This document shows, in pieces, positions 1 to 5,701 of a DNA stretch of 5,701 nt. The position numbers and the translations under genes are program-made. Where the stretch lies: NCBI GenBank assembly GCA_003512525.1, contig DOQG01000008.1, positions 11,852-17,552 of the forward strand. The letters run 5' to 3'. The notes below the pieces were generated by a model. It was not told the origin of the DNA. It made no database searches and was given only the letters and a program-made list of their open reading frames with translations. The DNA is from Oscillospiraceae bacterium (GTDB lineage Bacteria > Bacillota > Clostridia > Oscillospirales > Ruminococcaceae). Numbering within the stretch: the first letter of the stretch is position 1; each line of letters opens with the position of its first letter.

Positions 1-45
1 ATTCACCGCCTGTGCTAAAATCGTTATATCTTAATAATATCATTC

Positions 46-63
46 ATTGACTTGTTTGTCAAT
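46..63. promoter_or_regulatory. Palindromic operator-like site overlapping the -35 box
   Basis: ATTGAC, a 6-bp centre, then GTCAAT form a perfect 6-bp-arm inverted repeat of 18 bp. It covers the -35 box and the first part of the promoter spacer, a position where a bound repressor would block RNA polymerase. The size and symmetry suit a dimeric helix-turn-helix regulator (GntR or LacI type), but the regulator is not in the window and the family cannot be told from the site. Part of the symmetry could be coincidental because one arm is itself the -35 element. Confidence 0.4.
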
Positions 64-75
64 AAGCGTTATAAT
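47..75 (+). promoter_or_regulatory. Sigma-A type promoter of the GH2 operon
   Basis: A TTGACT -35 box (47-52) is followed after exactly 17 bp by a perfect TATAAT -10 box (70-75). Transcription would start near position 82, leaving a leader of about 20 nt before the TTG start codon at 103. The promoter also shows that coding cannot begin at the upstream in-frame TTG at 52, which lies inside the -35/spacer. The boxes are read directly from the sequence; use by the housekeeping sigma factor is inferred from the match to consensus. Confidence 0.85.
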
Positions 76-85
76 CTATTAAAAC

Positions 86-98
86 AAGAAAGGGTGAT
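86..98 (+). promoter_or_regulatory. Ribosome binding site deciding the TTG start at 103
   Basis: The sequence AAGAAAGGGTGAT lies 4 nt before TTG at 103. Its GGTGAT part is complementary to the 3' end of 16S rRNA. An in-frame GTG at 94-96 lies inside this site and so is unlikely to be the start. The next in-frame candidate upstream, TTG at 52, is inside the promoter. Confidence 0.75.
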
Positions 99-102
99 TT
101 TT

Positions 103-2154
103 TTGAGAACAGTAAAGGCACTCAACGATTTCTGGAGATTCACAAAGCTTCCGGCAGGAATGAATATATCGAAAGACAACGTTATCTCTCCCGAATATGA
201 AGATGCGTCATGGCAGCCTGTTGTACTGCCGCATACATATAATTCTGAAGACGGTGCAGGCAGAATGGCAGCTGCAGACGGTGGGGACTACTACCGTGGA
301 ACTGTATGCTACCGCAGAAACCTTGCGCTGAGTTTTGAAGAATGCAGCGGAAAAGAACTCTATCTGGAATTTGAAGGTGCTAATACTGTTGCGGAAATCT
401 ATATAAATGGCAGATTTGCAGGAGAGCACAGCGGAGGGTATTCAGCTTTCAGATTTGATATTACGGACTATATATACCCGGACAAAGACAATCTGATAGC
501 TGTTATCGTATCGAATGCTCCCACCGATTATATTGCGCCGATAACCGACAATGGCGATTTCACGAAAATGGGCGGCTTGTACAGGGGTGTAAAGCTTATT
601 GCAGTCGAGCCTGTTCATATTGCTCTGAAAGACAGCGGCTCCTGCGGAGTATATATAACCCCACGCAATATTTCAGAAACATCTGCGGATATAGGCATAC
701 TTGTCAAGCTGGATAAAGCCGAAACCGCAGAGGCTAAGGCTGTGATATTTGATCCGCAGGGAAAGCCTGTAACGGAGTTTTTCGGCAGAGCGGACAAAGA
801 CATGATAACGCTTTCGGGAAAAATCAACTGCCCGAAACTCTGGAACGGAGTAAACTCTCCCGCCCTTTATCGTACGGAGATAACCTTATTCTGCAACGGG
901 AAACCCGTCGATAGCATTGAACAGAAATTCGGAATACGCTCGTACCGCATAGATGCCGATAACGGCTTTTTCCTCAACGGCAAGCCATATCCGCTACATG
1001 GTGTGAACTACCATCAGGACAGTTACGAATCCGGCTGGGCAATGACTGACGCTCAGCGTGAGCGGGATTATCGTATCATTCGTGACATGGGCTGTACCGC
1101 TGTAAGAATGGCTCACTACCAGCATTGTGACCATGAGTATTCATTATGCGACAGGCTGGGTCTGTGCGTTTGGACGGAGATAGGCATAATCAATAAAATG
1201 TCTGCCGATGACAGCGACGGTCATGTTCTTTCAGACGGCTTTGGAGATAACGCAAAACAGCAGCTTCGTGAGCTTATCAGGCAAAATTACAATCATCCGT
1301 CAGTTATTGTCTGGGGGTTGTCCAACGAACTTCACCAGATGACCGATGAAATATTCGGGCTTTACAGCGAGCTTTATGAAATTGCCTGCAAAGAGGACGA
1401 TACAAGGCTGAAAACCTTTGCAGACAATCAGTTTTACGGCAGATTTCTGGAGCTTCCTGCTGATGTGGTCGGGTATAACCGTTATTTTGGCTGGTATAAG
1501 GATGCCGGCAGTGCGGAGAATTTCGGCGAATGGCTTGACCTATACCATAACGAAAAGGAAAAGCGCCCTGTCTGCCTTTCCGAATACGGCGGCGGTGGGG
1601 CAATTTCGCAGCACAAGGACAATGTGAATTGGGAAAGCGATATAGACCCTGTCGGAGTACGGCATTATGAGAACTATCAGTCGCAGCTGCACGAGATATT
1701 GTGGAAACAATTCTCGGTCAGAAAGTACCTATGGGCTGAATTTATATGGTGTATGTTCGATTTTGCGTCCTACGGGCGAGTGGAGGGAGATACAAAGTCG
1801 CAGAACGACAAGGGACTTTGCACAAGGGAGCGTATTCCCAAGGACGTATATTTCTTTTACAAGTCCGTATGGAGCAGTGAAAAAAACATTTATATAACTG
1901 AACGCAGGCATGAATTCAGGGATTGTGATGTGCCTTTTGTAAAGGTTTATTCAAATGCGGACGCAGTGGAGCTTTGTATAAATGATGTTTCGCACGGCAG
2001 GATATCCCGGTGCGAACTTCCCGATGACGAGAGCACTGTTTTCGTGTGGAAAAATATAAAGATAAAACCCGGCACGAAAAACAAGATATGTGCTAAAGCA
2101 TATTTCAGCGACGGAACATCAAGGACCGACTATGCATTCTGGACAGGTAAATAA
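103..2154 (+). CDS. Glycoside hydrolase family 2 beta-galactosidase-like enzyme, cytoplasmic
   Basis: A 683-residue retaining beta-glycosidase, numbered from the TTG at 103. That start is chosen for its ribosome site and because the promoter excludes earlier starts. Domains in order: sugar-binding jelly-roll about 1-170 (LPHTYN, GGLYRGV), Ig-like sandwich about 175-275, TIM barrel about 285-580, and a C-terminal Ig-like domain resembling DUF4982 about 595-683 (VYSNADAVELCIND). In the barrel, HGVNYHQD (299-306) and RMAHYQH (335-341) are typical family motifs. WGLSNE places the acid/base at Glu409, and LSEYGGGG places the nucleophile at Glu494; both are present. There is no signal peptide, so it should cleave imported beta-galactosides or related glycosides in the cytoplasm. 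It shares a probable transcript with the permease gene 40 bp downstream. An NDK triplet (568-570) sits where beta-glucuronidases carry NxK, so glucuronidase activity cannot be excluded. The family is certain; the exact substrate is inferred. Confidence 0.93.
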   Translation: MRTVKALNDFWRFTKLPAGMNISKDNVISPEYEDASWQPVVLPHTYNSEDGAGRMAAADGGDYYRGTVCYRRNLALSFEECSGKELYLEFEGANTVAEIYINGRFAGEHSGGYSAFRFDITDYIYPDKDNLIAVIVSNAPTDYIAPITDNGDFTKMGGLYRGVKLIAVEPVHIALKDSGSCGVYITPRNISETSADIGILVKLDKAETAEAKAVIFDPQGKPVTEFFGRADKDMITLSGKINCPKLWNGVNSPALYRTEITLFCNGKPVDSIEQKFGIRSYRIDADNGFFLNGKPYPLHGVNYHQDSYESGWAMTDAQRERDYRIIRDMGCTAVRMAHYQHCDHEYSLCDRLGLCVWTEIGIINKMSADDSDGHVLSDGFGDNAKQQLRELIRQNYNHPSVIVWGLSNELHQMTDEIFGLYSELYEIACKEDDTRLKTFADNQFYGRFLELPADVVGYNRYFGWYKDAGSAENFGEWLDLYHNEKEKRPVCLSEYGGGGAISQHKDNVNWESDIDPVGVRHYENYQSQLHEILWKQFSVRKYLWAEFIWCMFDFASYGRVEGDTKSQNDKGLCTRERIPKDVYFFYKSVWSSEKNIYITERRHEFRDCDVPFVKVYSNADAVELCINDVSHGRISRCELPDDESTVFVWKNIKIKPGTKNKICAKAYFSDGTSRTDYAFWTGK

Positions 2155-2183
2155 ACGTGTCGGTATGTTTTATTCATCATAAT

Positions 2184-2189
2184 AGAGGT
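2184..2189 (+). promoter_or_regulatory. Ribosome binding site of the permease gene
   Basis: AGAGGT lies 5 nt before the ATG at 2195, in the 40-bp gap after the hydrolase stop codon. No promoter boxes or hairpin are evident in the gap, which supports co-transcription with the hydrolase. Confidence 0.7.
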
Positions 2190-2194
2190 CGATT

Positions 2195-3028
2195 ATGAAC
2201 GTTGTTATTCTGATGCTCGCCGTGACAGCCTGCTATACAATATGCTCGCTGAACGACAAATACGCCGCTGCCAAAGCCAACTTATCGGGCGATGAATTTA
2301 CATTCCTGATGTGCTCGTCGATGTCGGTGTTCCTTGCTGCAAGCCTGCCTTTCCAGAATCTGAGTTTCAGTTTTACATGGCAGTCGTTTTTAGCGGTATT
2401 ACTGGTTGCAATGTGCAAAATGCTTGAATTCCAGATGAGCGCACGGGTGCTGAAACAGCTTTCTGCTTTTGAGCTGAAAGCGTGGCTTGGGATAACCCTG
2501 TTTGCGTCTTATTTCACCGACATTTTTTTCGGGTCTGAACTCAGTGTTTTCAAACTGATTTGTATATTTGCAACAGCTGCAGGTCTTGTATTTATTGCAA
2601 GGTCATCCAAAGGCGGTGTAAACTATAAACAGATAATTCTGCCGTTGGTGTTATATCTTGTTTCAAAATACGGGTACGGGCTGGTTATAAGGAGTTTCTC
2701 TCCGTATGCTTCATCAACCATGCAGCTTCTTCCGGCTATGGTGATAATTTCGCTGATAATGCTGCCGAGAGTTCATATCAGGGAGCTTATTAAGAATAAT
2801 CGAAGCGGCGTTGTTAAGGTAGTGCTTGCCAGAATTCCCAATACGCTCGGAATGCTGCTTGAAAATGCGGTTATATCTATAAGCCTTGCAAATTACTCGT
2901 TCATTCAGCCAATGATCCTTGTAACGCTTTTCGTAATAGGGCTGATTCGCAGAGAAAAGCGTTCACGGCTCAATCTGATCGGAAGTATGATCTGCATTGT
3001 GGGTATAGTGGCTTTTCAGTTGGCGTAA
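2195..3028 (+). CDS. EamA/DMT superfamily 10-TM permease
   Basis: A 277-residue integral membrane protein with about ten hydrophobic segments, roughly at residues 3-18, 35-53, 64-81, 92-113, 119-136, 146-168, 175-192, 207-230, 233-250 and 260-276. Short loops separate them, and a Lys/Arg-rich loop (IRREKRSR) precedes the last segment. The two-times-five-helix layout, the length and the C-terminal pattern (SFIQPMILVTLFVIGLI, then NLIGSMICIVGIVAF) fit EamA-type drug/metabolite transporters. Members of that superfamily move small molecules such as amino acids, nucleotide sugars or drugs, and some carry sugars. Its place right behind an intracellular GH2 enzyme suggests it imports the glycoside or exports a product, but no residue in the sequence fixes substrate or direction. 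The first half is more divergent than the second. Topology is read by eye. Confidence 0.8.
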   Translation: MNVVILMLAVTACYTICSLNDKYAAAKANLSGDEFTFLMCSSMSVFLAASLPFQNLSFSFTWQSFLAVLLVAMCKMLEFQMSARVLKQLSAFELKAWLGITLFASYFTDIFFGSELSVFKLICIFATAAGLVFIARSSKGGVNYKQIILPLVLYLVSKYGYGLVIRSFSPYASSTMQLLPAMVIISLIMLPRVHIRELIKNNRSGVVKVVLARIPNTLGMLLENAVISISLANYSFIQPMILVTLFVIGLIRREKRSRLNLIGSMICIVGIVAFQLA

Positions 3029-3117
3029 ATCTTAAACATTCTACATCAAACTTACTTCTGAAAAGCTTTGATACTTATCACCCCAACTTTATATATTGTT
3101 AGTTTTAGGAATAATTA

Positions 3118-3150
3118 AAAAGTGCACACCCCCTTGCCAAAAATGCACAC
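3118..3150 (+). repeat. Two phased AAAARTGCACAC direct repeats
   Basis: AAAAGTGCACAC (3118-3129) and AAAAATGCACAC (3139-3150) match at 11 of 12 positions and are offset by 21 bp, about two helical turns. The copies are therefore on the same DNA face, as expected for paired protein binding sites or the end of a mobile element. No matching inverted copy was noticed elsewhere in the window. Confidence 0.55.
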
Positions 3151-3158
3151 ACTTACGC

Positions 3159-3245
3159 TCTTTCGTTAAATAGTATAAAGGAGAAAAAAAGAAAAGGCTC
3201 CGCTGTGACCGTTTTCAGTCATCGCAGAGCCTTCTTTCGTTAAAT
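3159..3245 (+). repeat. 13-bp direct repeats bracketing a hairpin
   Basis: TCTTTCGTTAAAT occurs perfectly at 3159-3171 and again at 3233-3245, a 74-bp period. Similarity continues weakly into the next three bases (AGT versus TGT). The 61 bp between the copies contain the orphan AAAGGAG sequence and the terminator-like stem. The arrangement could be a target-site-like duplication, a recombination core duplicated near a serine recombinase, or a local tandem duplication. Confidence 0.6.
3194..3233 (+). terminator. Imperfect intrinsic terminator-like hairpin
   Basis: The left arm 3194-3209 pairs with the right arm 3218-3233 around an 8-nt loop (3210-3217). The lower stem AAGGCTC/GAGCCTT is perfect; the upper stem has two mismatches and one G-T pair. 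An A-rich run precedes it, and a pyrimidine-rich, broken T tract (CTTTCGTT) follows, so it could end + strand transcription from the hydrolase-permease operon 166 bp upstream. The weak tail makes efficiency uncertain. Confidence 0.6.
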
Positions 3246-3274
3246 TGTGTTGATAAAACCCATTAAACAACAAT

Positions 3275-4825
3275 ATGATGCTACCTTGGACGAACGAGGA
3301 GATAGGTCACGCAGGAATCGCCAACACGAACACGGACACAAGCATCGGCACTTACAATGCCAACGAAAGCGACCGCATTGAGAACGGCAAGGGCTACACC
3401 CGATACATTCAGTCAAAGCCGGAGTGGGATTTCGTAAGGGTCTATACCGATGAAGGAATTTCCGGCACAAATACCAAGCGCCGCGAAGGTTTCAAGGAGA
3501 TGATAGCGGACGCATTGGCGGGTAAAATCGACCTTATTGTTACAAAGTCGGTCAGCAGATTTGCTCGAAACACGGTTGACAGCCTTGTAACTATCCGAAA
3601 GCTGAAAGAAAACGGCGTTGAGTGTTATTTTGAAAAGGAGGGTATTTACACCTTCGACGGCAAGGGCGAACTGCTCATAACCATAATGTCCTCACTGGCG
3701 CAGGAAGAAAGCCGCAGTATTTCCGAAAACATTACGTGGGGTCAGCGCAAGAGCTTCGCTGACGGCAAGATTCATTTGGCATATAAGCATTTCCTCGGTT
3801 ATAAAAAGGGCGAGGACGGACGGCCTGCCATTGTCGAGGAAGAAGCCGTCGTTGTTCGGCTGATTTACAGATTATTTCTTGACGGCAAAACCCAAGCAGG
3901 AATTTGCAGGTATCTTGAGGACTTGGAAATACCGTCACCAAGCGGTAAGGCAAAGTGGAGCAAAACCACAGTTACCAGTATTCTGACAAATGAAAAATAC
4001 AAGGGTGACGCACTTCTCCAAAAGTCTTTTACAGTAGATTTTCTGCAAAAGAAAACAAAGCTAAATGAAGGCGAGGTGCCGCAGTATTATGTTGAGGGCA
4101 GCCACCCCGCCATTATTGAACCTGATGAATGGAATCACGTCCAAGCTGAATTTGCCAGACGAAAAGCACTCGGCAACGCATACAGCGGAAAAAGCGTACT
4201 CTCTGCAAAGCTGGTTTGCGAGGACTGCGGCGGGTTCTTCGGCTCAAAGGTCTGGCATTCCACCGACCGCTACCGTCGCACTGTTTGGCAGTGCAACAAT
4301 AAATTCAAAGGCGGTGAACGTTGTCTGACGCCAACTGTGGATACGGAAACCGTACAGCAGCTCTTCATAAAAGCCTATAACCAGATGATGGGAAATAGAA
4401 AGCAAATCATTGAGGACTGCGAACTGATGCGCAAAAAGCTGACCGATTTCAAGTCACTAGACGCCGATATTGAGCGTCACCTTGAGGAAACGCAGATTGT
4501 TGCCGAACTTGTCAAGGCTGCAGTTAAGGATAATGCAGTCACCGCACAATCGCAGGAAGCGTACTTGAAAAAGTATGAATCACTTACCAAAAGGTACGAA
4601 ACAGCGGCTGCAGAACTGGCACGCCTGCAAAACCTCCGTACCCTCCGCAGTCAAAAAGATAAGGCTGTAGCGCTTTACATAAGAACTCTGAAAAAACAGC
4701 CGACCGTATTGAGCGAGTGGAACGACACTTTATGGACTGTGATGGTAGAGAAAGCAATAGTCCACAGGAACAGCGAGATAACCTTTGTATTCTACAATGG
4801 TACTAAGGTTAAAGTGAGGCAATAA
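3275..4825 (+). CDS. Large serine recombinase, N-terminus replaced, probably inactive
   Basis: 516 residues. From residue 41 onward it is a typical large serine recombinase: resolvase core (DEGISGTNTK 59-68; SVSRFARNT 92-100 with the two conserved arginines R95 and R98; LAQEESRSISEN 141-152), recombinase domain about 165-295 (LTNEKYKGDALLQK), zinc ribbon with C315, C318, C340 and C350, a helical coiled-coil stretch about 380-460, and a normal C-terminal end. Such enzymes excise and integrate phages and conjugative or mobilisable elements through a serine-DNA link. The family's N-terminal Y-x-R-x-S-T motif with the nucleophilic serine is absent: residues 1-40 are unrelated and rich in Asn and Thr. 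The other + frames upstream do not contain the motif either. The ATG at 3275 has no ribosome site and is preceded by in-frame stops. This is most likely a 5'-decapitated pseudogene or inactive remnant; an assembly join is an alternative. Confidence 0.88.
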   Translation: MMLPWTNEEIGHAGIANTNTDTSIGTYNANESDRIENGKGYTRYIQSKPEWDFVRVYTDEGISGTNTKRREGFKEMIADALAGKIDLIVTKSVSRFARNTVDSLVTIRKLKENGVECYFEKEGIYTFDGKGELLITIMSSLAQEESRSISENITWGQRKSFADGKIHLAYKHFLGYKKGEDGRPAIVEEEAVVVRLIYRLFLDGKTQAGICRYLEDLEIPSPSGKAKWSKTTVTSILTNEKYKGDALLQKSFTVDFLQKKTKLNEGEVPQYYVEGSHPAIIEPDEWNHVQAEFARRKALGNAYSGKSVLSAKLVCEDCGGFFGSKVWHSTDRYRRTVWQCNNKFKGGERCLTPTVDTETVQQLFIKAYNQMMGNRKQIIEDCELMRKKLTDFKSLDADIERHLEETQIVAELVKAAVKDNAVTAQSQEAYLKKYESLTKRYETAAAELARLQNLRTLRSQKDKAVALYIRTLKKQPTVLSEWNDTLWTVMVEKAIVHRNSEITFVFYNGTKVKVRQ

Positions 4826-4875
4826 AACGATCGCTCTACTAAAAATCAATGCCATCTCAATAAAATCAAACAGTA

Positions 4876-4917
4876 AACACCGCCGCATAGAGAAGCTACT
4901 CTCTGTGCGGCGGTGTT
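4876..4917. terminator. Strong bidirectional terminator between convergent genes
   Basis: A GC-rich stem of about 18 bp (4876-4893 with 4900-4917, one G-T pair) has a 6-nt loop. On the + strand it is followed by CCTTCATATTTTCTT and lies 50 nt after the recombinase stop. On the minus strand it is followed by a T-rich tail (TTTACTGTTTGATTTTATT) and lies about 57 nt after the stop of the collagen-like gene. It can therefore serve both genes. Confidence 0.9.
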
Positions 4918-4974
4918 CCTTCATATTTTCTTATCGTACACGATGCACTGCTTCACCGGAAGCCTCAATTACGC

Positions 4975-5701
4975 TCAGACCAATTTTTTCTTTCTTATGA
5001 TACTGATTGCAACGCTCACGACATTCCAGAGCAGAGAAGTGCCTGCAACGGATACTGCCGCGGTTGCAAGCGGCTTGGAAACATTAACGTTGTCGCTGAT
5101 AGCGGAAATATTGCCCGCGTCCAACGTCGTATTGTCAGTCAGTGTCAGAATCAGGTTGCCGTTGTCATCAATGCGGCAGCCCTTGATTCCGATACCGTTC
5201 TTTCCGTCAACGCCGTCCTTACCGTCTTTTCCGTCCGTACCGTTCTTGCCGTCAGTGCCGACGATTTTACCGAGATTGGTAACAACGCCATCGGTAAACG
5301 TGATAATCAGATTGCCGTCGGCATCAATTTCAGCCGATTGTATTCCGTTGCCGTTTGAACCGTCTTGACCGTCCTTTCCTGCGTCACCTTTTTCTCCGGT
5401 GACTTTGCCGAGGTTGTGTACAGTACCGTCTGACAGTGTAATGATAAGGTTGCCGTTTTCGTCAACAACAGCATTCTCAATGCCGACTCCGTCAGCACCG
5501 TTTCTACCGTTTTCACCGTTGCTTGCGTTTACCTTGCCTGCATTATGCACAGTGTCGTCGGTCAGGGTGATAATAAGATTTCCGTCCTCGTCGATAGTTA
5601 CCGACTTAACGCCTACGCCTGTAGCGCCGGTATCACCCTTGTCACCCTTGTCACCCTTGTCGCCTTTGTCGCCTTTGTCGCCCTTAGCCTCGGTGACCTT
5701 A
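4975..5701 (-). CDS. Collagen-like repeat surface protein with C-terminal anchor (5' partial)
   Basis: The frame is open to the right edge, so the true start lies outside; 241 residues are visible. Collagen-like Gly-X-Y stretches (GDK repeats, then GENGRNGADG, GDAGKDGQDG and GKDGKDGVDG types) alternate with four 30-residue units of pattern G-x-G-I...D-x-x-GNLI-T-x-x-D-x-T...G-x-(V/I), probably short beta-structures. The last about 25 residues before the end are hydrophobic (starting PLATAAVSVAG) and followed by IRKKKLV, the layout of a C-terminal membrane anchor. No canonical LPXTG motif is seen, so sortase attachment is not supported. The likely role is an extracellular stalk or adhesin-like surface protein; a phage tail-fibre origin is possible but is disfavoured by the anchor. 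Apparent + strand reading frames here (e.g. 4913-5368) are shadows. Expression would end at the shared terminator at 4876-4917. Confidence 0.85.
   Translation of the reverse strand, partial: KVTEAKGDKGDKGDKGDKGDKGDTGATGVGVKSVTIDEDGNLIITLTDDTVHNAGKVNASNGENGRNGADGVGIENAVVDENGNLIITLSDGTVHNLGKVTGEKGDAGKDGQDGSNGNGIQSAEIDADGNLIITFTDGVVTNLGKIVGTDGKNGTDGKDGKDGVDGKNGIGIKGCRIDDNGNLILTLTDNTTLDAGNISAISDNVNVSKPLATAAVSVAGTSLLWNVVSVAISIIRKKKLV
5107..5619 (-). repeat. Four 30-residue beta-type repeats in the surface protein
   Basis: Four units of exactly 90 bp lie at 5530-5619, 5401-5490, 5263-5352 and 5107-5196. They share a D-x-x-GNLI core and a terminal G-(K/N)-(V/I). Collagen-like spacers of 13, 16 and 22 residues separate them, lengthening toward the C-terminus. 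The second unit is the most regular; the fourth, next to the anchor, is the most diverged (it carries a lone Cys and lacks the NLGK end). Confidence 0.85.
5633..5686 (-). repeat. Six 9-bp tandem repeats encoding Gly-Asp-Lys
   Basis: Six consecutive 9-bp units fall into two blocks: three TCACCCTTG, then two TCGCCTTTG and one TCGCCCTTA, as written on the + strand. On the minus strand they encode a run of Gly-Asp-Lys triplets in the collagen-like part. Each unit is in frame, so gain or loss would change length without breaking the protein. Confidence 0.85.

Larger units (their letters stand above)
3029..3274. other. Gene-free interval with repeats and hairpin
   Basis: No convincing gene is present on either strand. 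From left to right it holds a weak bulged hairpin (3045-3053 with 3063-3072) without a following T-run, an AT-rich stretch, two TGCACAC copies 21 bp apart, a 13-bp direct repeat pair, an AAAGGAG ribosome-site-like sequence at 3177-3183 with no start codon behind it, and a terminator-like hairpin. Stop codons at 3251 and 3254 in the recombinase frame separate it from the next gene. The mix suggests the edge or scar of a mobile element. Confidence 0.6.

Noticed and set aside
52..102. Upstream TTG at 52 as start of the hydrolase
   Set aside because: It lies in the promoter -35/spacer and has no ribosome site. The extra 17 residues do not look like part of the GH2 fold or a signal peptide.
1304..1603. 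Minus-strand frame of 99 codons inside the hydrolase gene
   Set aside because: It overlaps the catalytic barrel coding region, has no ribosome site and shows no recognisable protein features.
3045..3072. Hairpin just after the permease gene as its terminator
   Set aside because: The stem is short, AT-rich and bulged, and no T-run follows it. The stem at 3194-3233 is the better candidate.
3315..3394. Asn-rich AAC/ACG codon run, considered as a variable region of a diversity-generating retroelement
   Set aside because: No reverse transcriptase, template repeat or C-type lectin fold is visible, and the segment is at the N-terminus of a recombinase rather than the C-terminus of a ligand-binding protein.
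3240..3470. Minus-strand frame with a cysteine-rich stretch resembling a small metal-binding peptide
   Set aside because: It has no ribosome site, it overlaps conserved recombinase coding sequence, and the cysteines arise from the complement of the Asn/Thr-rich codons on the + strand.
4913..5368. Plus-strand frame of 151 codons rich in Pro, Ser and Leu
   Set aside because: It is the antisense shadow of the Gly-X-Y repeat gene and starts inside the terminator stem.
5633..5690. Short regular repeats considered as a CRISPR array
   Set aside because: The units are 9 bp, contiguous without spacers, and in frame with a collagen-like coding sequence.

Overview
The window looks like chromosomal DNA from a gut-type Clostridia/Ruminococcus-like Firmicute. 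This is inferred from moderate GC, strong purine-rich Shine-Dalgarno sites, an intracellular family 2 glycoside hydrolase, a large serine recombinase of the type common in Oscillospiraceae/Lachnospiraceae mobile elements, and a collagen-like surface protein with a Lys/Arg-rich C-terminal anchor. No species assignment is possible from the sequence alone.

Layout. (1) Positions 1-3028 hold a probable two-gene operon on the + strand. A near-consensus sigma-A promoter (TTGACT, 17 bp, TATAAT) overlaps a palindromic operator-like site. It is followed by a TTG-initiated, cytoplasmic GH2 beta-glycosidase (beta-galactosidase-like) and, after 40 bp, a 10-TM EamA/DMT-type permease. (2) Positions 3029-3274 have no gene. 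They contain two phased TGCACAC repeats, a perfect 13-bp direct repeat bracketing a terminator-like hairpin, and a Shine-Dalgarno sequence with no start codon behind it. (3) Positions 3275-4825 encode a large serine recombinase that is intact from residue 41 to its end. Its first 40 residues are unrelated to the family and lack the catalytic serine motif, so it is probably a decapitated, inactive remnant. (4) A strong bidirectional terminator (4876-4917) separates it from (5) a convergent minus-strand gene that runs off the right edge. That gene encodes a surface protein built of collagen-like Gly-X-Y stretches alternating with four copies of a 30-residue beta-type repeat, ending in a membrane anchor.

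How the parts relate. The hydrolase and permease plausibly form one sugar-utilisation unit: the hydrolase has no signal peptide and so acts on imported glycosides. The recombinase, the repeats before it and the orphan ribosome site look like scar tissue of a mobile element inserted between the operon and the surface-protein gene. I see no evidence for a complete new defence or mobile system. The most notable points are the replaced recombinase N-terminus, the repeat-bracketed hairpin next to it, and the modular surface protein.
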